NCBI GenBank assembly: GCA_900315605.1
Contig: OMZU01000017.1
Span: forward strand, 1 to 32,713
DNA from: an uncultured Eubacteriales bacterium
GTDB taxonomy: Bacteria; Bacillota; Clostridia; Oscillospirales; Acutalibacteraceae
DNA: 32,713 bases
Direction of reading: 5' to 3'
Shown: one piece after another, positions 22,249 through 30,198 of the stretch
How the letters are laid out: the number at the start of each line of letters is the position of its first letter
Numbering within the stretch: position 1 is the stretch's first letter
The notes under the pieces: model-generated
What the model was told of the DNA's origin: nothing
What the model saw: the letters and a program-made list of their open reading frames with translations, nothing else
The model's database searches: none
Translations under genes and position numbers: made by a program

Positions 22249-24117
22249 ATGCCTATACCCTTTGATTCTCAAAAAATATACTACCGATCTCCGTTCGGCG
22301 CGGTGGAAGAGGACACTCCGATCCATTTTAGGATCCTTGTTCCGCGCGGAGTTCGCGCAAAAAAAGCCGAGCTTTGTGTAAAATACGATTATGACTACAA
22401 CTGGATCTTTGTGAAGCTGATCTGGTGCGGCACCTTTGACAGAGACACCGAGATCTGGGAGTGCGACTTTGCGCCCGACAGGATCGGGCTGTACTGGTAC
22501 AGCTTTAGGCTGTATACCATAGACGGAATGAGGTATATCGTTCCGGGCGACCCCAACTCTATCAGCCAAATCGAAACCTCGCCCGGCAGAAGCTGGCAGA
22601 TCACCTGCTACAAAAAGGGCTTTGTCACACCGCGCTGGCCTGTGGGCGGAGTTATGTATCAGATTTTTCCCGACCGATTCAATTTCAGCGGAGAGGAAAA
22701 GCAGATCGCAAGAACAGACTACAAGCGCAACTACGACTGGTACGCGCTTCCGGAATGGCAGCCAAACCACAACGGCGAGATCACCAACAACGACTTTTTT
22801 ATGGGCGACCTAAAGGGTATCACCCAAAAGCTGGACTATCTTGAAAAGCTGGGCGTAAGCTGCATCTACCTCAATCCTATCGGAGAGGCATATTCAAACC
22901 ACCGCTACGACACCGGCGATTATTCGCACGTTGATCCGATTTTGGGAACAGAGGACGATTTCAGAGAGCTTTGCGCCGAGGCGAAAAAGCGCGGAATACA
23001 TATTATTAACGACGGAGTTTTTTCTCACACCGGCTCGGACAGCGTGTATTTTAACCGTTCCGGAAGATACGGCGACGGCGGAGCCTACCGCGACAAAAAT
23101 TCGCCGTATTTTAGCTGGTACAAATTTAACGAATGGCCGAACAACTACAACAGCTGGTGGGGCTTTTATACACTGCCCGAGGTCATCGAGACCGACCCGG
23201 CGTTCAACGAATATATCAACGGCGAAAACGGGATAATCCGCAAATGGATGCGCTGCGGCAATTCGGGCTGGAGGCTCGACGTTGCCGACGAGCTGCCCGA
23301 CGAGTTTATGGAAAAGCTCCGCGTTTCGGTCAAGACCGAAAATCCCGAAGCGTTTATTGTCGGCGAGGTCTGGGAGGACGCCAGCAACAAGGAAAGCTAC
23401 GGAGCAAGAAGAAGATTTTTGCTCGGCGAACAGCTTGATTCCGTTATGAACTATGTTTTCAGAAACGCTATTCTGAATTTCTGCCGCGGACAGGCTGCGG
23501 AATATACAATGGCTGAGATCATGAGCGTTATTGAAAACTATCCGCGCCCCGTGCTCAGAGTGCTTATGAACTCGCTTTCTACGCACGACACCGAACGCGC
23601 CCTCACCGTTTTGGGCGGCGAGCCCCTGAACAACCGCGACCGGGCGTGGCAGGCACACACCAGAATGAACGAACAGCAAAGAGAGCGCGGAATAAAGCTT
23701 ATGAAGCTGGCTGTAGCCATGCAATACACTCTTCCGGGCTTCCCCTGCGTTTACTACGGCGACGAAGCCGGAATGGAGGGCTACCGTGACCCGTTTAACC
23801 GCTGCTGCTACCCTTGGGGCAGAGAGAACAGCGAGCTTATTGAATGGCACCGCACCCTGGGCAAGCTCAGAGAGAGCTGCTCTGCGCTGTGGGACGGCGA
23901 TTTTATCAACGCCTTTGCACGCGACAGGCGGCTTTCGTATATCAGACACGACTCCGAATCGGCGATTTACTGTGTTTTCAGCGCGTATGACCACGAGATC
24001 GTGATCGATCCGCCGCCGGGATATTCCAACGCAAAGCCGTTGTTCGGCTCGCGCTATGACGGTGAAAAGCTGTATTTAAAACCCACAAGCTGCGAAATGC
24101 TTGTTGTGAATTTGTGA
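22249..24117 (+). CDS. GH13 alpha-glycosidase (neopullulanase/cyclomaltodextrinase type)
   Basis: A 622-residue intracellular enzyme without a signal peptide; start 22249 with AGGAG upstream. An N-terminal beta-sandwich resembling CBM34 (about 1-115) precedes the TIM barrel. Conserved GH13 regions are present: DGVFSHTG, GWRLDVADEL with nucleophile Asp344, FIVGEVW with acid/base Glu373, and LSTHDTE with Asp447. The N-terminal domain and the motif MYQIFPDRF fit the GH13 subfamily of maltogenic amylases, neopullulanases and cyclomaltodextrinases, which degrade imported malto-oligosaccharides in the cytoplasm. Together with the CBM21 protein further right it points to growth on starch. It is co-directional with a lipoprotein gene six bases downstream and divergent from the AT-rich operon. 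Confidence 0.93.
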   Translation: MPIPFDSQKIYYRSPFGAVEEDTPIHFRILVPRGVRAKKAELCVKYDYDYNWIFVKLIWCGTFDRDTEIWECDFAPDRIGLYWYSFRLYTIDGMRYIVPGDPNSISQIETSPGRSWQITCYKKGFVTPRWPVGGVMYQIFPDRFNFSGEEKQIARTDYKRNYDWYALPEWQPNHNGEITNNDFFMGDLKGITQKLDYLEKLGVSCIYLNPIGEAYSNHRYDTGDYSHVDPILGTEDDFRELCAEAKKRGIHIINDGVFSHTGSDSVYFNRSGRYGDGGAYRDKNSPYFSWYKFNEWPNNYNSWWGFYTLPEVIETDPAFNEYINGENGIIRKWMRCGNSGWRLDVADELPDEFMEKLRVSVKTENPEAFIVGEVWEDASNKESYGARRRFLLGEQLDSVMNYVFRNAILNFCRGQAAEYTMAEIMSVIENYPRPVLRVLMNSLSTHDTERALTVLGGEPLNNRDRAWQAHTRMNEQQRERGIKLMKLAVAMQYTLPGFPCVYYGDEAGMEGYRDPFNRCCYPWGRENSELIEWHRTLGKLRESCSALWDGDFINAFARDRRLSYIRHDSESAIYCVFSAYDHEIVIDPPPGYSNAKPLFGSRYDGEKLYLKPTSCEMLVVNL

Positions 24118-24123
24118 TAGATA

Positions 24124-24771
24124 ATGAAGTATAAAATTTTAGCCGCAATCTTAGCGGCAATAACAGCAACAACGCTCTGCGGCTGCGGCGAGAGCGAAAA
24201 GCAAGACGAGACTACAACAGTTCAAGCCTCGACCCAAGCAACCACCCAAGCAAAAACAATGGCTGCAACAACAAAAGCCGCGCCGAACACCGAAGCGGAA
24301 GCATCAAACGTGACCCAAGCCGAAGCCGAAACCGACGCTCAGGCTCAGCCCCAAGAGGAGACCGCCGCGGAAACAGAAGCTCAGAGCAGTCAAAGCGCGA
24401 TGACGCGCGAGGAAATAATTTCCGAGGTGCTCAGCAACACAGGAGCCGGAGAACATGCGGAATATGACATTGACAAGGACGGAAATCCCGAGCTGATAGT
24501 AAACATCGGCGAGGGTGACGCCGAACAGCACTGCGAGGTTTATATTATCGGCGAAAACGGAAGCAGCCTTGCCGGTTCCTTTGCCTCGGCGAACACCACG
24601 CTGTATTCCGCCGACGACGGGCTGACGCTGTTTTATGCGCACATGGGCGGCTACACCTACACAACCGCACGGCTGGTTGACGGAGCACTCATACTGACCG
24701 ACGAGGGCGGCGGAAGAACCGAGGGAGATTACCCAAGCGTGGACGGAGAAGAAATTGCTTTCACATCATAA
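24124..24771 (+). CDS. Lipoprotein with Thr/Ala/Glu-rich linker and a calcium-loop motif
   Basis: A 215-residue lipoprotein. The signal peptide MKYKILAAILAAITATTLCGC has its lipobox at LCGC (Cys21). Residues about 25-95 form a low-complexity linker of Thr, Ala, Gln and Glu that probably spans the wall. The folded part (about 96-215) contains EYDIDKDGNPELIV, a DxDxDG calcium-binding loop like those in dockerin and EF-hand proteins, but only one copy, so it is not a dockerin. The start is six bases after the GH13 stop and has no separate ribosome binding site, which suggests re-initiation after GH13 translation. Function unknown; a surface role near starch use is possible. Confidence 0.8.
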   Translation: MKYKILAAILAAITATTLCGCGESEKQDETTTVQASTQATTQAKTMAATTKAAPNTEAEASNVTQAEAETDAQAQPQEETAAETEAQSSQSAMTREEIISEVLSNTGAGEHAEYDIDKDGNPELIVNIGEGDAEQHCEVYIIGENGSSLAGSFASANTTLYSADDGLTLFYAHMGGYTYTTARLVDGALILTDEGGGRTEGDYPSVDGEEIAFTS

Positions 24772-24868
24772 AAGTGCCGGTGGGCACTTTCGCCCGCCTA
24801 TCCAAGCTGCACCTATAATGATAACCGCGTTCAACGGCGGGATACGCAAATCCCAATAAAATAAAAAT

Positions 24869-24909
24869 CAAGGCAACACCGCACATTTAAATCGTGTGAT
24901 GTTGCCTTG
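24869..24909 (-). terminator. Terminator of nth, built from the AAGGCAACACCGCAC repeat
   Basis: A near-perfect 16-bp hairpin: CAAGGCAACACCGCAC (24869-24884) pairs with GTGTGATGTTGCCTTG (24894-24909) with one mismatch. On the minus strand it is followed by GATTTTTATTTTA. It may also end the lipoprotein transcript on the plus strand, helped by the AAGTGCC/GGGCACTT hairpin near 24773-24790. Confidence 0.85.
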
Positions 24910-24915
24910 TTTATT

Positions 24916-25560
24916 TTATGAGTTTTCTTGGTTTTCCGCAAAAAATCTGCAAAAGCCGTTCATACAGCAAGCACTGCATTTGGGATTGCGCGCGGTGCAG
25001 ACTGCTCGTCCGTGCAGAACCAAACGGTGACAGAAATTATTGCTCTCCTCCGGCGGAAGCAGCTCCCTGAGCGCGAACTCGATTTTTTTGGGATCCTTCA
25101 GATCATGCAAGCCAAGTCTTTTGGTTATCCTTGTGCAGTGAGTGTCAACCACGACCGCAGGCTTTCCGAAGATATCGCCGCACACAAGATTCGCGGTTTT
25201 TCTGCCGATACCCGGCAATTTGAGCAGGTCGTCTATCGTATCCGGCACCTTGCCGCCAAATTCCTCGCACAGCGTTTTGCCGATCCCGACAAGGTCCTTT
25301 GATTTGGTTTTGTAAAGTCCGCAGCTTTTTATGTACTCTGCAACCTCATCCGGAGTTGCCCCGGCAAAATCCTCTGCGGTCTTAAAGCGTTCAAACAAAG
25401 CCGGCGTGACAATATTTACCCTTGCGTCGGTGCATTGGGCTGCAAGCCGGGTCGCGATCAAAAGCTGCAAGGGGTCGGTGTAGGTCAGAGTACATATCGC
25501 ATCAGGGTACTCTTTTTTCAGCGCGTCAACCGCACTGAGAGCGATTTGCTTTTTTGTCAT
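24916..25560 (-). CDS. nth: Endonuclease III
   Basis: A 214-residue DNA glycosylase and AP lyase that removes oxidised pyrimidines. The start at 25560 follows AGGAGGTG. The helix-hairpin-helix LPGIGRKTANLV contains the catalytic Lys, and VDTHCTRI contains the catalytic Asp. The iron-sulphur cluster ligands have the canonical spacing C-x6-C-x2-C-x5-C near residues 187-203. The length is normal. It stands alone on the minus strand between the lipoprotein and the tandem-repeat array, with its own terminator. No paralogue or fusion is seen. Confidence 0.97.
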   Translation of the reverse strand: MTKKQIALSAVDALKKEYPDAICTLTYTDPLQLLIATRLAAQCTDARVNIVTPALFERFKTAEDFAGATPDEVAEYIKSCGLYKTKSKDLVGIGKTLCEEFGGKVPDTIDDLLKLPGIGRKTANLVCGDIFGKPAVVVDTHCTRITKRLGLHDLKDPKKIEFALRELLPPEESNNFCHRLVLHGRAVCTARNPKCSACCMNGFCRFFAENQENS

Positions 25561-25628
25561 GGCGCACCTCCTGTTTTTTATAAAGTGCCGGAGTAATTTC
25601 TTGAATAATAAAAAGGTAAATTCTAAGC

Positions 25629-25852
25629 GAAAGCATTGTCGGGTATTTTAGGTCTAATATCATATAATGCTTCTACACGGAGTAAAAAGTTTATTTTTCT
25701 ATGAAGGCATTGTCGGGAATTTAACGTTTGGTTCTCAACAAACGCTTCTGCTCGGAGTAAAAAGTTTATTTCTAAACGAAAGCATTGTCGGGAAATTAAC
25801 GTTTGGTTCTCAGCAAACGCTTCTGCTCGGAGTAAAAAACGGAGTAAAATAA
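25629..25852. repeat. Second tandem array: three units of 74-75 bp
   Basis: Units start at 25629, 25703 and 25778 with GAAAGCATTGTCGGG (one change in unit 2). Each contains CTTCTGCTCGGAGTAAAAA (diverged in unit 1). Units 2 and 3 also hold a CGTTTG/CAAACG hairpin. The first unit is the most diverged. The two blocks are shared with the reverse complement of the 88-bp repeats at 8173-8524. The array fills most of the 361-base gap between nth and the HAD-like gene; nothing coding is seen in the rest. Confidence 0.9.
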
Positions 25853-25921
25853 TTGTAGCATAATTTAAAGGCTATTGCAATTCCGGAGTATTCCTGATAT
25901 TATATAATCGGTGATGAATTT

Positions 25922-26656
25922 ATGTATAAAAACTATATTTTTGACTTATACGGCACGTTGATCGACATAAACACAGACGAATGGCAGGCAGCCTTGTGGA
26001 AAAAGCTCGCTATGCTCTACGATTACCGCGGAGCGCACTATTCATGGAACGAAATAAAGCGTGAATACGGCAGGCTGGTTGACAAAGAAAAGGCGGCTGT
26101 TCGCCGCAGGCACAAGGATTTTTCGGTGATCGATATTAAAATCGAAAAGGTTTTTCGAGGCTTGTTTGTCCAAAAGGGCGTAAAGCCCTCAAAATCGGAG
26201 ATCATGTTTATTGCCGAAGCCTTTAGATGCTTTTCCACAAAGTATATCAAGCTGTACGACGGCGTTGAGGATTTGCTGAACACGCTGAAAAGCCGCGGAA
26301 AAAGGATTTATTTGCTCTCGAACGCGCAGAGGTCGTTTACCGAAAACGAGCTTAATATGTTTGGGCTGACGCAGTATTTTGACGGGATTTTGATAAGCTC
26401 GGACGTTGAGTGTTCAAAACCCGACAAATGCTTTTTTCAAACGCTGTTCGACCGCTATTCGCTTGAGAAAAGCGAATCGATCATGATCGGCAACGATTAT
26501 ATTTCCGACATTGGCGGCGCGGCGGATTTCGGCATTGACAGCCTGTATATCCATCAAAGCATTTCGCCCGAAATCAAGGGTGAGCTGCGCAGCAACTACA
26601 CCGTTATGGACGGAGACGTTTTTAAAATCAAGGGTTTGGTTTTAAAAAGCAATTGA
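25922..26656 (+). CDS. HAD-like hydrolase-family protein with DxY motif
   Basis: A 244-residue protein of the haloacid dehalogenase superfamily; start 25922 with GGTGAT six bases upstream. Motif I is FDLYGTLID with the nucleophile Asp8, but the second Asp of the usual phosphatase DxD motif is Tyr10. Motif II is LLSNAQ, motif III has the Lys in CSKPDK, and motif IV is IGNDYISDIGGA with its acidic pair. A helical cap lies between motifs I and II (about 17-110). The DxY form is known in dehalogenase-type and some other HAD proteins, so it may not be a standard phosphatase. Substrate unknown. It stands alone after the repeat array. Confidence 0.87.
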   Translation: MYKNYIFDLYGTLIDINTDEWQAALWKKLAMLYDYRGAHYSWNEIKREYGRLVDKEKAAVRRRHKDFSVIDIKIEKVFRGLFVQKGVKPSKSEIMFIAEAFRCFSTKYIKLYDGVEDLLNTLKSRGKRIYLLSNAQRSFTENELNMFGLTQYFDGILISSDVECSKPDKCFFQTLFDRYSLEKSESIMIGNDYISDIGGAADFGIDSLYIHQSISPEIKGELRSNYTVMDGDVFKIKGLVLKSN

Positions 26657-26665
26657 GGCAACACC

Positions 26666-26698
26666 GCTTGGCTTAAAAATTCTAAATTAAACCAAGGC
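26666..26698. other. Hairpin after the HAD-like gene
   Basis: GCTTGG (26666-26671) pairs imperfectly with CCAAGGC (26692-26698), the stem being extended by TTAA sequences. It follows another copy of AGGCAACACCGC (26656-26667). There is no T-run, so termination is doubtful. Confidence 0.35.
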
Positions 26699-26744
26699 AT
26701 ATAAACACGCTCGCTGAAAACACTATTACAGCGAGGTGATTGGT

Positions 26745-26957
26745 TTGAGCGGCTTACGCAAATATTTGAATTACAACATGATGAAGCACTCAAAAAAGCG
26801 TTTTCCAAACAAAAACATGGAGCGCGCCGGAAAAATACTTGACGATATGCTGATGTACAGCACAGCTTCGGCAACCGACTGCACCGGACTGATCCCGTCT
26901 GCACCCGAGGATTCGGCTCAGGCGGACGCATACGACGAGATTTTTCCGTTTGGATAA
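26745..26957 (+). CDS. Small protein of unknown function (70 residues)
   Basis: The TTG at 26745 is chosen because GAGGTGAT (26733-26740), a near-perfect ribosome binding site, lies just upstream; an in-frame GTG at 26736 is inside that site. The protein begins MSGLRKYLNYNMMKHSKKRF and has a basic helical N-terminal half and an acidic C-terminal half ending in FPFG, without membrane helices. I do not recognise it. A strong terminator follows it, so it looks like an independent single-gene unit. A CTCGCTG/CAGCGAG hairpin just before the gene could affect its translation. Confidence 0.65.
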   Translation: MSGLRKYLNYNMMKHSKKRFPNKNMERAGKILDDMLMYSTASATDCTGLIPSAPEDSAQADAYDEIFPFG

Positions 26958-26986
26958 TAACTTCATCCGCATTTGAATAACGATAT

Positions 26987-27030
26987 CAAGGCAAGTCCTG
27001 TGCAGGTTGCAGGCTTGCCTTGTATATTTT
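26987..27030 (+). terminator. Terminator after the 70-residue protein gene
   Basis: CAAGGCAAG (26987-26995) pairs with CTTGCCTTG (27014-27022), with an inner CCTG/CAGG stem and a following TATATTTTTG. The arm again begins with AAGGCAA. Confidence 0.85.
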
Positions 27031-27076
27031 TGTAAAGGAAGCAAAGAAAATTTCTAAATTTGCTCAAATTGCATAT

Positions 27077-27104
27077 TTGCTTTTTTCTGAAAATATGATA
27101 TACT
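27077..27104 (+). promoter_or_regulatory. Promoter of the citrate synthase gene
   Basis: TTGCTT (27077-27082) and TATACT (27099-27104) with a 16-base spacer, about 50 bases before the start codon. Confidence 0.55.
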
Positions 27105-27155
27105 ATTAGTAATTGCACTATTAAATATTACAAAAATCAAAAAGGGAGTGATTTT

Positions 27156-28523
27156 TTGACTGAAAACTGGAACTACTCCGACATTCTGCCCGAGATCAAC
27201 ATTCTCGCAGAAAAAATGATAGACAACTCCAGGATTGACCCCGAGCTCTATACAAAATACAACGTAAAAAGAGGTCTGCGCGACCTTGACGGAAAGGGAG
27301 TTCTGACAGGTCTGACCGATATCTCGACGATCAAGCAGAACAAGCTGGTTGACGGCAAGCTTGTTCCCTGCGACGGAGAGCTTTATTATCGCGGTTATAA
27401 TGTGAACGATATCGTAAAAGGAATCATGAGCGACGACCGCTTTGGCTTTGAAGAGGTTGTTTATCTGCTTTTGTTTGGCACAATGCCCAACAAAGAGGAG
27501 CTTGAAAGCTTTAAGAAGCTTTTGGTGCTCTATCGCACCCTGCCGCAGAATTTTGTGCGCGACGTTATTCTCAAGGCTCCCAGCGAAGATATGATGAACT
27601 CGATAGCGCGCAGTGTTCTCACTCTCTTTTGCTACGATTCAAACCCAAATGATACTTCTATCAACAACGTGCTCAGGCAGTGCGTTCAGTTGATCTCTGT
27701 ATTTCCGCTTCTTTCGGTCTACGGTTATCACGCGTATAATCATTATCTGAGAGACAAGAGCCTGTATATCCACCGCGCCGAGCCAACGATGTCAACCGCC
27801 GAGGTCATTCTTTCGCTGCTCAGACCCGACAGAAAATACACCGAGCTTGAGGCAAAGGTGCTGGATATGGCGTTGATACTCCACATGGAGCACGGCGGCG
27901 GTAACAACTCAACCTTTACCACGCACGTTGTAACTTCGTCCGGAACCGATACATATTCGGCTATTGCTGCGGCTCTTGCTTCGCTAAAGGGACCCAAGCA
28001 CGGCGGCGCGAACGTTAAGGTTTATGAGATGTTTGAGGATATGAAGCAGAATGTTTCGGACTGGAAGGATGAGGACGCGATCGCGGACTATCTTGAAAAG
28101 CTGCTTGACAAAAAAGCGTTTGACCGCAAGGGACTTATCTACGGAATGGGCCACGCGGTATACACGATATCTGATCCGCGTCAAAGGATTTTGAAGGGTG
28201 CGGTCCAGCAGCTTGCCGAAGTTGAGGGATATTCCAAGGAATTTGAGCTTTATGCGGTTGTTGAAAGGCTTGCGCCTGAGGTTATCGGCAAAAAGCGCAA
28301 AATCTATAAGGGCGTGGCTTCAAACGTAGACTTCTACAGCGGACTGCTTTACAGTATGCTCGACATTCCGTGCGAGCTTTACACTCCGCTCTTTGCAACT
28401 GCGAGGATCGCAGGCTGGAGCGCGCACAGACTTGAGGAGCTTAACAATGCCGGCAAGATCATCCGCCCGGCGTATATGAGTATTTCTACGCCAAAGGAAT
28501 ATGTTGAGCTTGAAAAAAGGTAG
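27156..28523 (+). CDS. gltA: Citrate synthase
   Basis: A 455-residue protein that condenses oxaloacetate and acetyl-CoA to citrate. The TTG start at 27156 has GGGAGTGAT upstream. The family active-site residues are visible: the His in HMEHGGGNNSTFT (about 244), the His in GMGHAVYTISDPR (about 331) and the Asp in NVDFYSG (about 388). The CoA-binding stretch LKGPKHGGAN is also present. Length and sequence match the larger citrate synthases common in Clostridia. It stands alone between its own promoter and terminator. In an anaerobe with an incomplete TCA cycle it would mainly supply 2-oxoglutarate for glutamate; neither aconitase nor isocitrate dehydrogenase is nearby. Confidence 0.95.
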   Translation: MTENWNYSDILPEINILAEKMIDNSRIDPELYTKYNVKRGLRDLDGKGVLTGLTDISTIKQNKLVDGKLVPCDGELYYRGYNVNDIVKGIMSDDRFGFEEVVYLLLFGTMPNKEELESFKKLLVLYRTLPQNFVRDVILKAPSEDMMNSIARSVLTLFCYDSNPNDTSINNVLRQCVQLISVFPLLSVYGYHAYNHYLRDKSLYIHRAEPTMSTAEVILSLLRPDRKYTELEAKVLDMALILHMEHGGGNNSTFTTHVVTSSGTDTYSAIAAALASLKGPKHGGANVKVYEMFEDMKQNVSDWKDEDAIADYLEKLLDKKAFDRKGLIYGMGHAVYTISDPRQRILKGAVQQLAEVEGYSKEFELYAVVERLAPEVIGKKRKIYKGVASNVDFYSGLLYSMLDIPCELYTPLFATARIAGWSAHRLEELNNAGKIIRPAYMSISTPKEYVELEKR

Positions 28524-28565
28524 TGCAGAAGCATAATTTAACTGCAACTCTTTATAAGGAAGAAC

Positions 28566-28594
28566 CGGCTGTCTTGAAAAAGGCAGCCGTTTTT
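28566..28594 (+). terminator. Citrate synthase terminator
   Basis: CGGCTGTCTT and AAGGCAGCCG form a stem around a GAAA-type loop, with one mismatch, followed directly by five T. Confidence 0.9.
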
Positions 28595-28622
28595 GCAATT
28601 TGAATTGACAAGGGGTGACAAT

Positions 28623-29264
28623 ATGTATGACAGCGAAAAAAGAGAAAAGCTGATACATCACTTTGCCGCCATGACGGGCGGATTTTTGGGCGGCTACGCC
28701 ATTATAAATCACTGCGACATCTTCGGCAACGCCCAAACTGTCAATATGATAAAAATGATCAAGGAGCTGTTCTGCGGCAATTTTAGCGTGCTGCCGTTTT
28801 TGCTGATATGTTTTTTGGTGTATGTGGCAGGCAACGTGTTCAGCGCGGTTTCGGAGAAGGTTTTCTCCGTTGATCCAAAAGCAGTCAGCCTTGCCGTGAC
28901 TGCGGCGGCGGTTGTTATAACCGGGCTTTCTCCTGCTGTTTCAAACGATTACCTCGCACTTATGCCGATATTTTTTGCCGCGCCGGTTCAGTGGAACGCG
29001 TTCTGCTCCGCCGCCGGCTATACGAGCTCGACCATTTTTTCGTCAAACAATCTGAGAATAGCCACGACCTCGCTGACATCTTATATTATGACAAAGGATG
29101 AAGCCCTGCGCGACAAAGCAAAGTTTTACTGGGCGACCCTGCTTTTCTTTCATATCGGAGTAGCTCTGTCCTGCTTTGTAAGCCTTTTATTTTCTACCTC
29201 CGGGATTTGGTTCGCGTTTATCCCTTTGTTCTTGACTGCATTTACATATTTTTACAAAGCATAA
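28623..29264 (+). CDS. YoaK-family (DUF1275) membrane protein
   Basis: A 213-residue integral membrane protein; start 28623 with AAGGGGTG upstream. Five to six predicted helices span most of the chain. The family features are the N-terminal FAAMTGGFLGGYAIINH, which in other members reads as a Gly-rich first helix, and the conserved stretch FFAAPVQWNAFCSAAGYTSSTIFSSNNLR before the fourth helix. The function of YoaK proteins is unknown; transport has been suggested only from topology. It is a single gene between the citrate synthase terminator and the coat-protein pair. The 117 bases after it hold another GGGCACCT-like motif. Confidence 0.85.
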   Translation: MYDSEKREKLIHHFAAMTGGFLGGYAIINHCDIFGNAQTVNMIKMIKELFCGNFSVLPFLLICFLVYVAGNVFSAVSEKVFSVDPKAVSLAVTAAAVVITGLSPAVSNDYLALMPIFFAAPVQWNAFCSAAGYTSSTIFSSNNLRIATTSLTSYIMTKDEALRDKAKFYWATLLFFHIGVALSCFVSLLFSTSGIWFAFIPLFLTAFTYFYKA

Positions 29265-29325
29265 ATAGTGTTTTTTAAAAGGAATCATTATAGGTGCCCT
29301 GTATCAGCTTTTTTACCTTGTGAAG

Positions 29326-29354
29326 AATATACAGACTGATTTGTTGCATACTAA
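29326..29354 (+). promoter_or_regulatory. Possible sporulation-type promoter before the coat-protein pair
   Basis: AATATA (29326-29331) and CATACTAA (29347-29354), 15 bases apart, resemble mother-cell sigma-E/sigma-K promoters more than sigma-A. The match is partial. It fits the CotF assignment of the genes downstream. Confidence 0.3.
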
Positions 29355-29381
29355 GTATATCAAACACAGGAGGTAAAAAAC

Positions 29382-29555
29382 ATGACTTCAAAGGAACTTA
29401 TGTATGTTGAGGACGCGCTGGGTCACGAGCAGTATTTTCAAACTCAGTGCCGCGAGACCGCCAATCAGCTCCAAGACGGCGAGCTTCGCAGCTTTGCCCA
29501 GCAGCTTGAACAGCAGCACAGGAACATTTTTCAAAACCTTTACAGCTTGCTTTGA
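29382..29555 (+). CDS. Small helical coat-associated protein (57 residues)
   Basis: From ATG 29382 to TGA 29553-29555; AGGAGGT lies six bases upstream. It reads MTSKELMYVEDALGHEQYFQ and continues as two amphipathic helices rich in Gln and Glu, ending in YSLL. Small proteins of this kind usually accompany CotF-type coat proteins in Clostridia, often annotated as spore coat protein. Its stop codon overlaps the ribosome binding site of the next gene, so the two are co-translated. No cofactor or metal motif is evident. Confidence 0.75.
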   Translation: MTSKELMYVEDALGHEQYFQTQCRETANQLQDGELRSFAQQLEQQHRNIFQNLYSLL

Positions 29556-29566
29556 GGAGGCGCAGT

Positions 29567-29815
29567 ATGGACGACAGAAATCTTATGGAAAACATGCTTA
29601 TGCTTGAAAAGGGCGCGTGCGACTTGTTTATGCACGGAACGATCGAGGCTTCAACCGACAACGTTCACCGAACCTTTTCCGATTCGCTGAACACCTCGCT
29701 CTGCCTTCAGGAACAGCTATATTCCAAAATGCAGGAAAAGGGCTGGTATCCCTCCGAGCAAGCCGAGCAAAGCAAGCTGAATTCGGTCAAGATGAAATTC
29801 AGCGCAACGGGCTGA
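29567..29815 (+). CDS. CotF-family spore coat protein
   Basis: An 82-residue helical protein; start 29567 with GAGGAGG six bases upstream. The family signature is in the C-terminal half: LQEQLYSKMQEKGWYPSEQA matches the CotF pattern of a helix ending at a Gly-aromatic-Pro turn. The N-terminal half is a helical hairpin. CotF proteins belong to the spore coat in Bacillus and are also found in Clostridia that rarely or never sporulate, so the gene alone does not prove sporulation. It is the second gene of a pair and is followed by a strong terminator. Confidence 0.85.
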   Translation: MDDRNLMENMLMLEKGACDLFMHGTIEASTDNVHRTFSDSLNTSLCLQEQLYSKMQEKGWYPSEQAEQSKLNSVKMKFSATG

Positions 29816-29822
29816 TTGCGAA

Positions 29823-29865
29823 AAAACAAAGCCGACGGTGTTTTTCCGCCGGCTTTGTTTTGCCC
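29823..29865 (+). terminator. Terminator of the coat-protein pair
   Basis: AAAACAAAGCCG (29823-29834) pairs perfectly with CGGCTTTGTTTT (29850-29861). The T-rich end of the stem serves as the release tract. The symmetry also allows use from the minus strand. Confidence 0.9.
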
Positions 29866-30089
29866 AAAAGCCTGTTTTTTCGGCGCGAAAAAAGCGAGCA
29901 ATATATTATCGTATCAAAGCGGATTGTTTTCAAAACGCACGGTTTCGTTAAAAGCACCAAAAACCGTCGATTGATACATAATAAACTTACAAATTTAATG
30001 CACTTTGCCAAAACGCTTGTAATATTGCACAAAAAGCATATCGCAAAACCGTGCATAATAACCAATAGGCAGAAATGCTTTTTACCCCC

Positions 30090-30118
30090 TTGATTTTTGT
30101 TTTAACATTTGGTAAGAT
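30090..30118 (+). promoter_or_regulatory. Promoter of the CBM21 protein gene
   Basis: TTGATT (30090-30095) and TAAGAT (30113-30118), 17 bases apart. Transcription would begin near 30125. The 220 bases before it, back to the coat-protein terminator, are AT-rich and show nothing else. Confidence 0.5.
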
Positions 30119-30123
30119 ATAGG

Positions 30124-30168
30124 TGTCGCAAGGGAAAGCGACAAACAAATACAAGTCAAAGTCACTTG
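30124..30168 (+). other. Two small hairpins in the CBM21 leader
   Basis: GTCGC (30124-30128) pairs with GCGAC (30138-30142) at the probable 5' end of the mRNA. CAAGT (30152-30156) pairs with ACTTG (30164-30168). An unstructured A-rich stretch then leads to CGGAGG. Such leaders often stabilise abundant mRNAs; this is an inference. Confidence 0.45.
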
Positions 30169-30198
30169 AAAAACAAAAACAAAACGGAGGAAAAAATC

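Noticed and set aside
22048-22770. 240-codon minus-strand frame covering the divergent promoter region
   Set aside because: It overlaps two good promoters and the GH13 start, and the 46-residue gene on the same strand has much better start signals.
22894-23994. 366-codon minus-strand frame opposite the GH13 gene
   Set aside because: It is antisense to a gene with complete GH13 motifs, a result of GC-rich third positions.
24124-24771. Dockerin-bearing cellulosome protein
   Set aside because: Only one DxDxDG-type loop is seen; a dockerin needs two repeats of about 22 residues.
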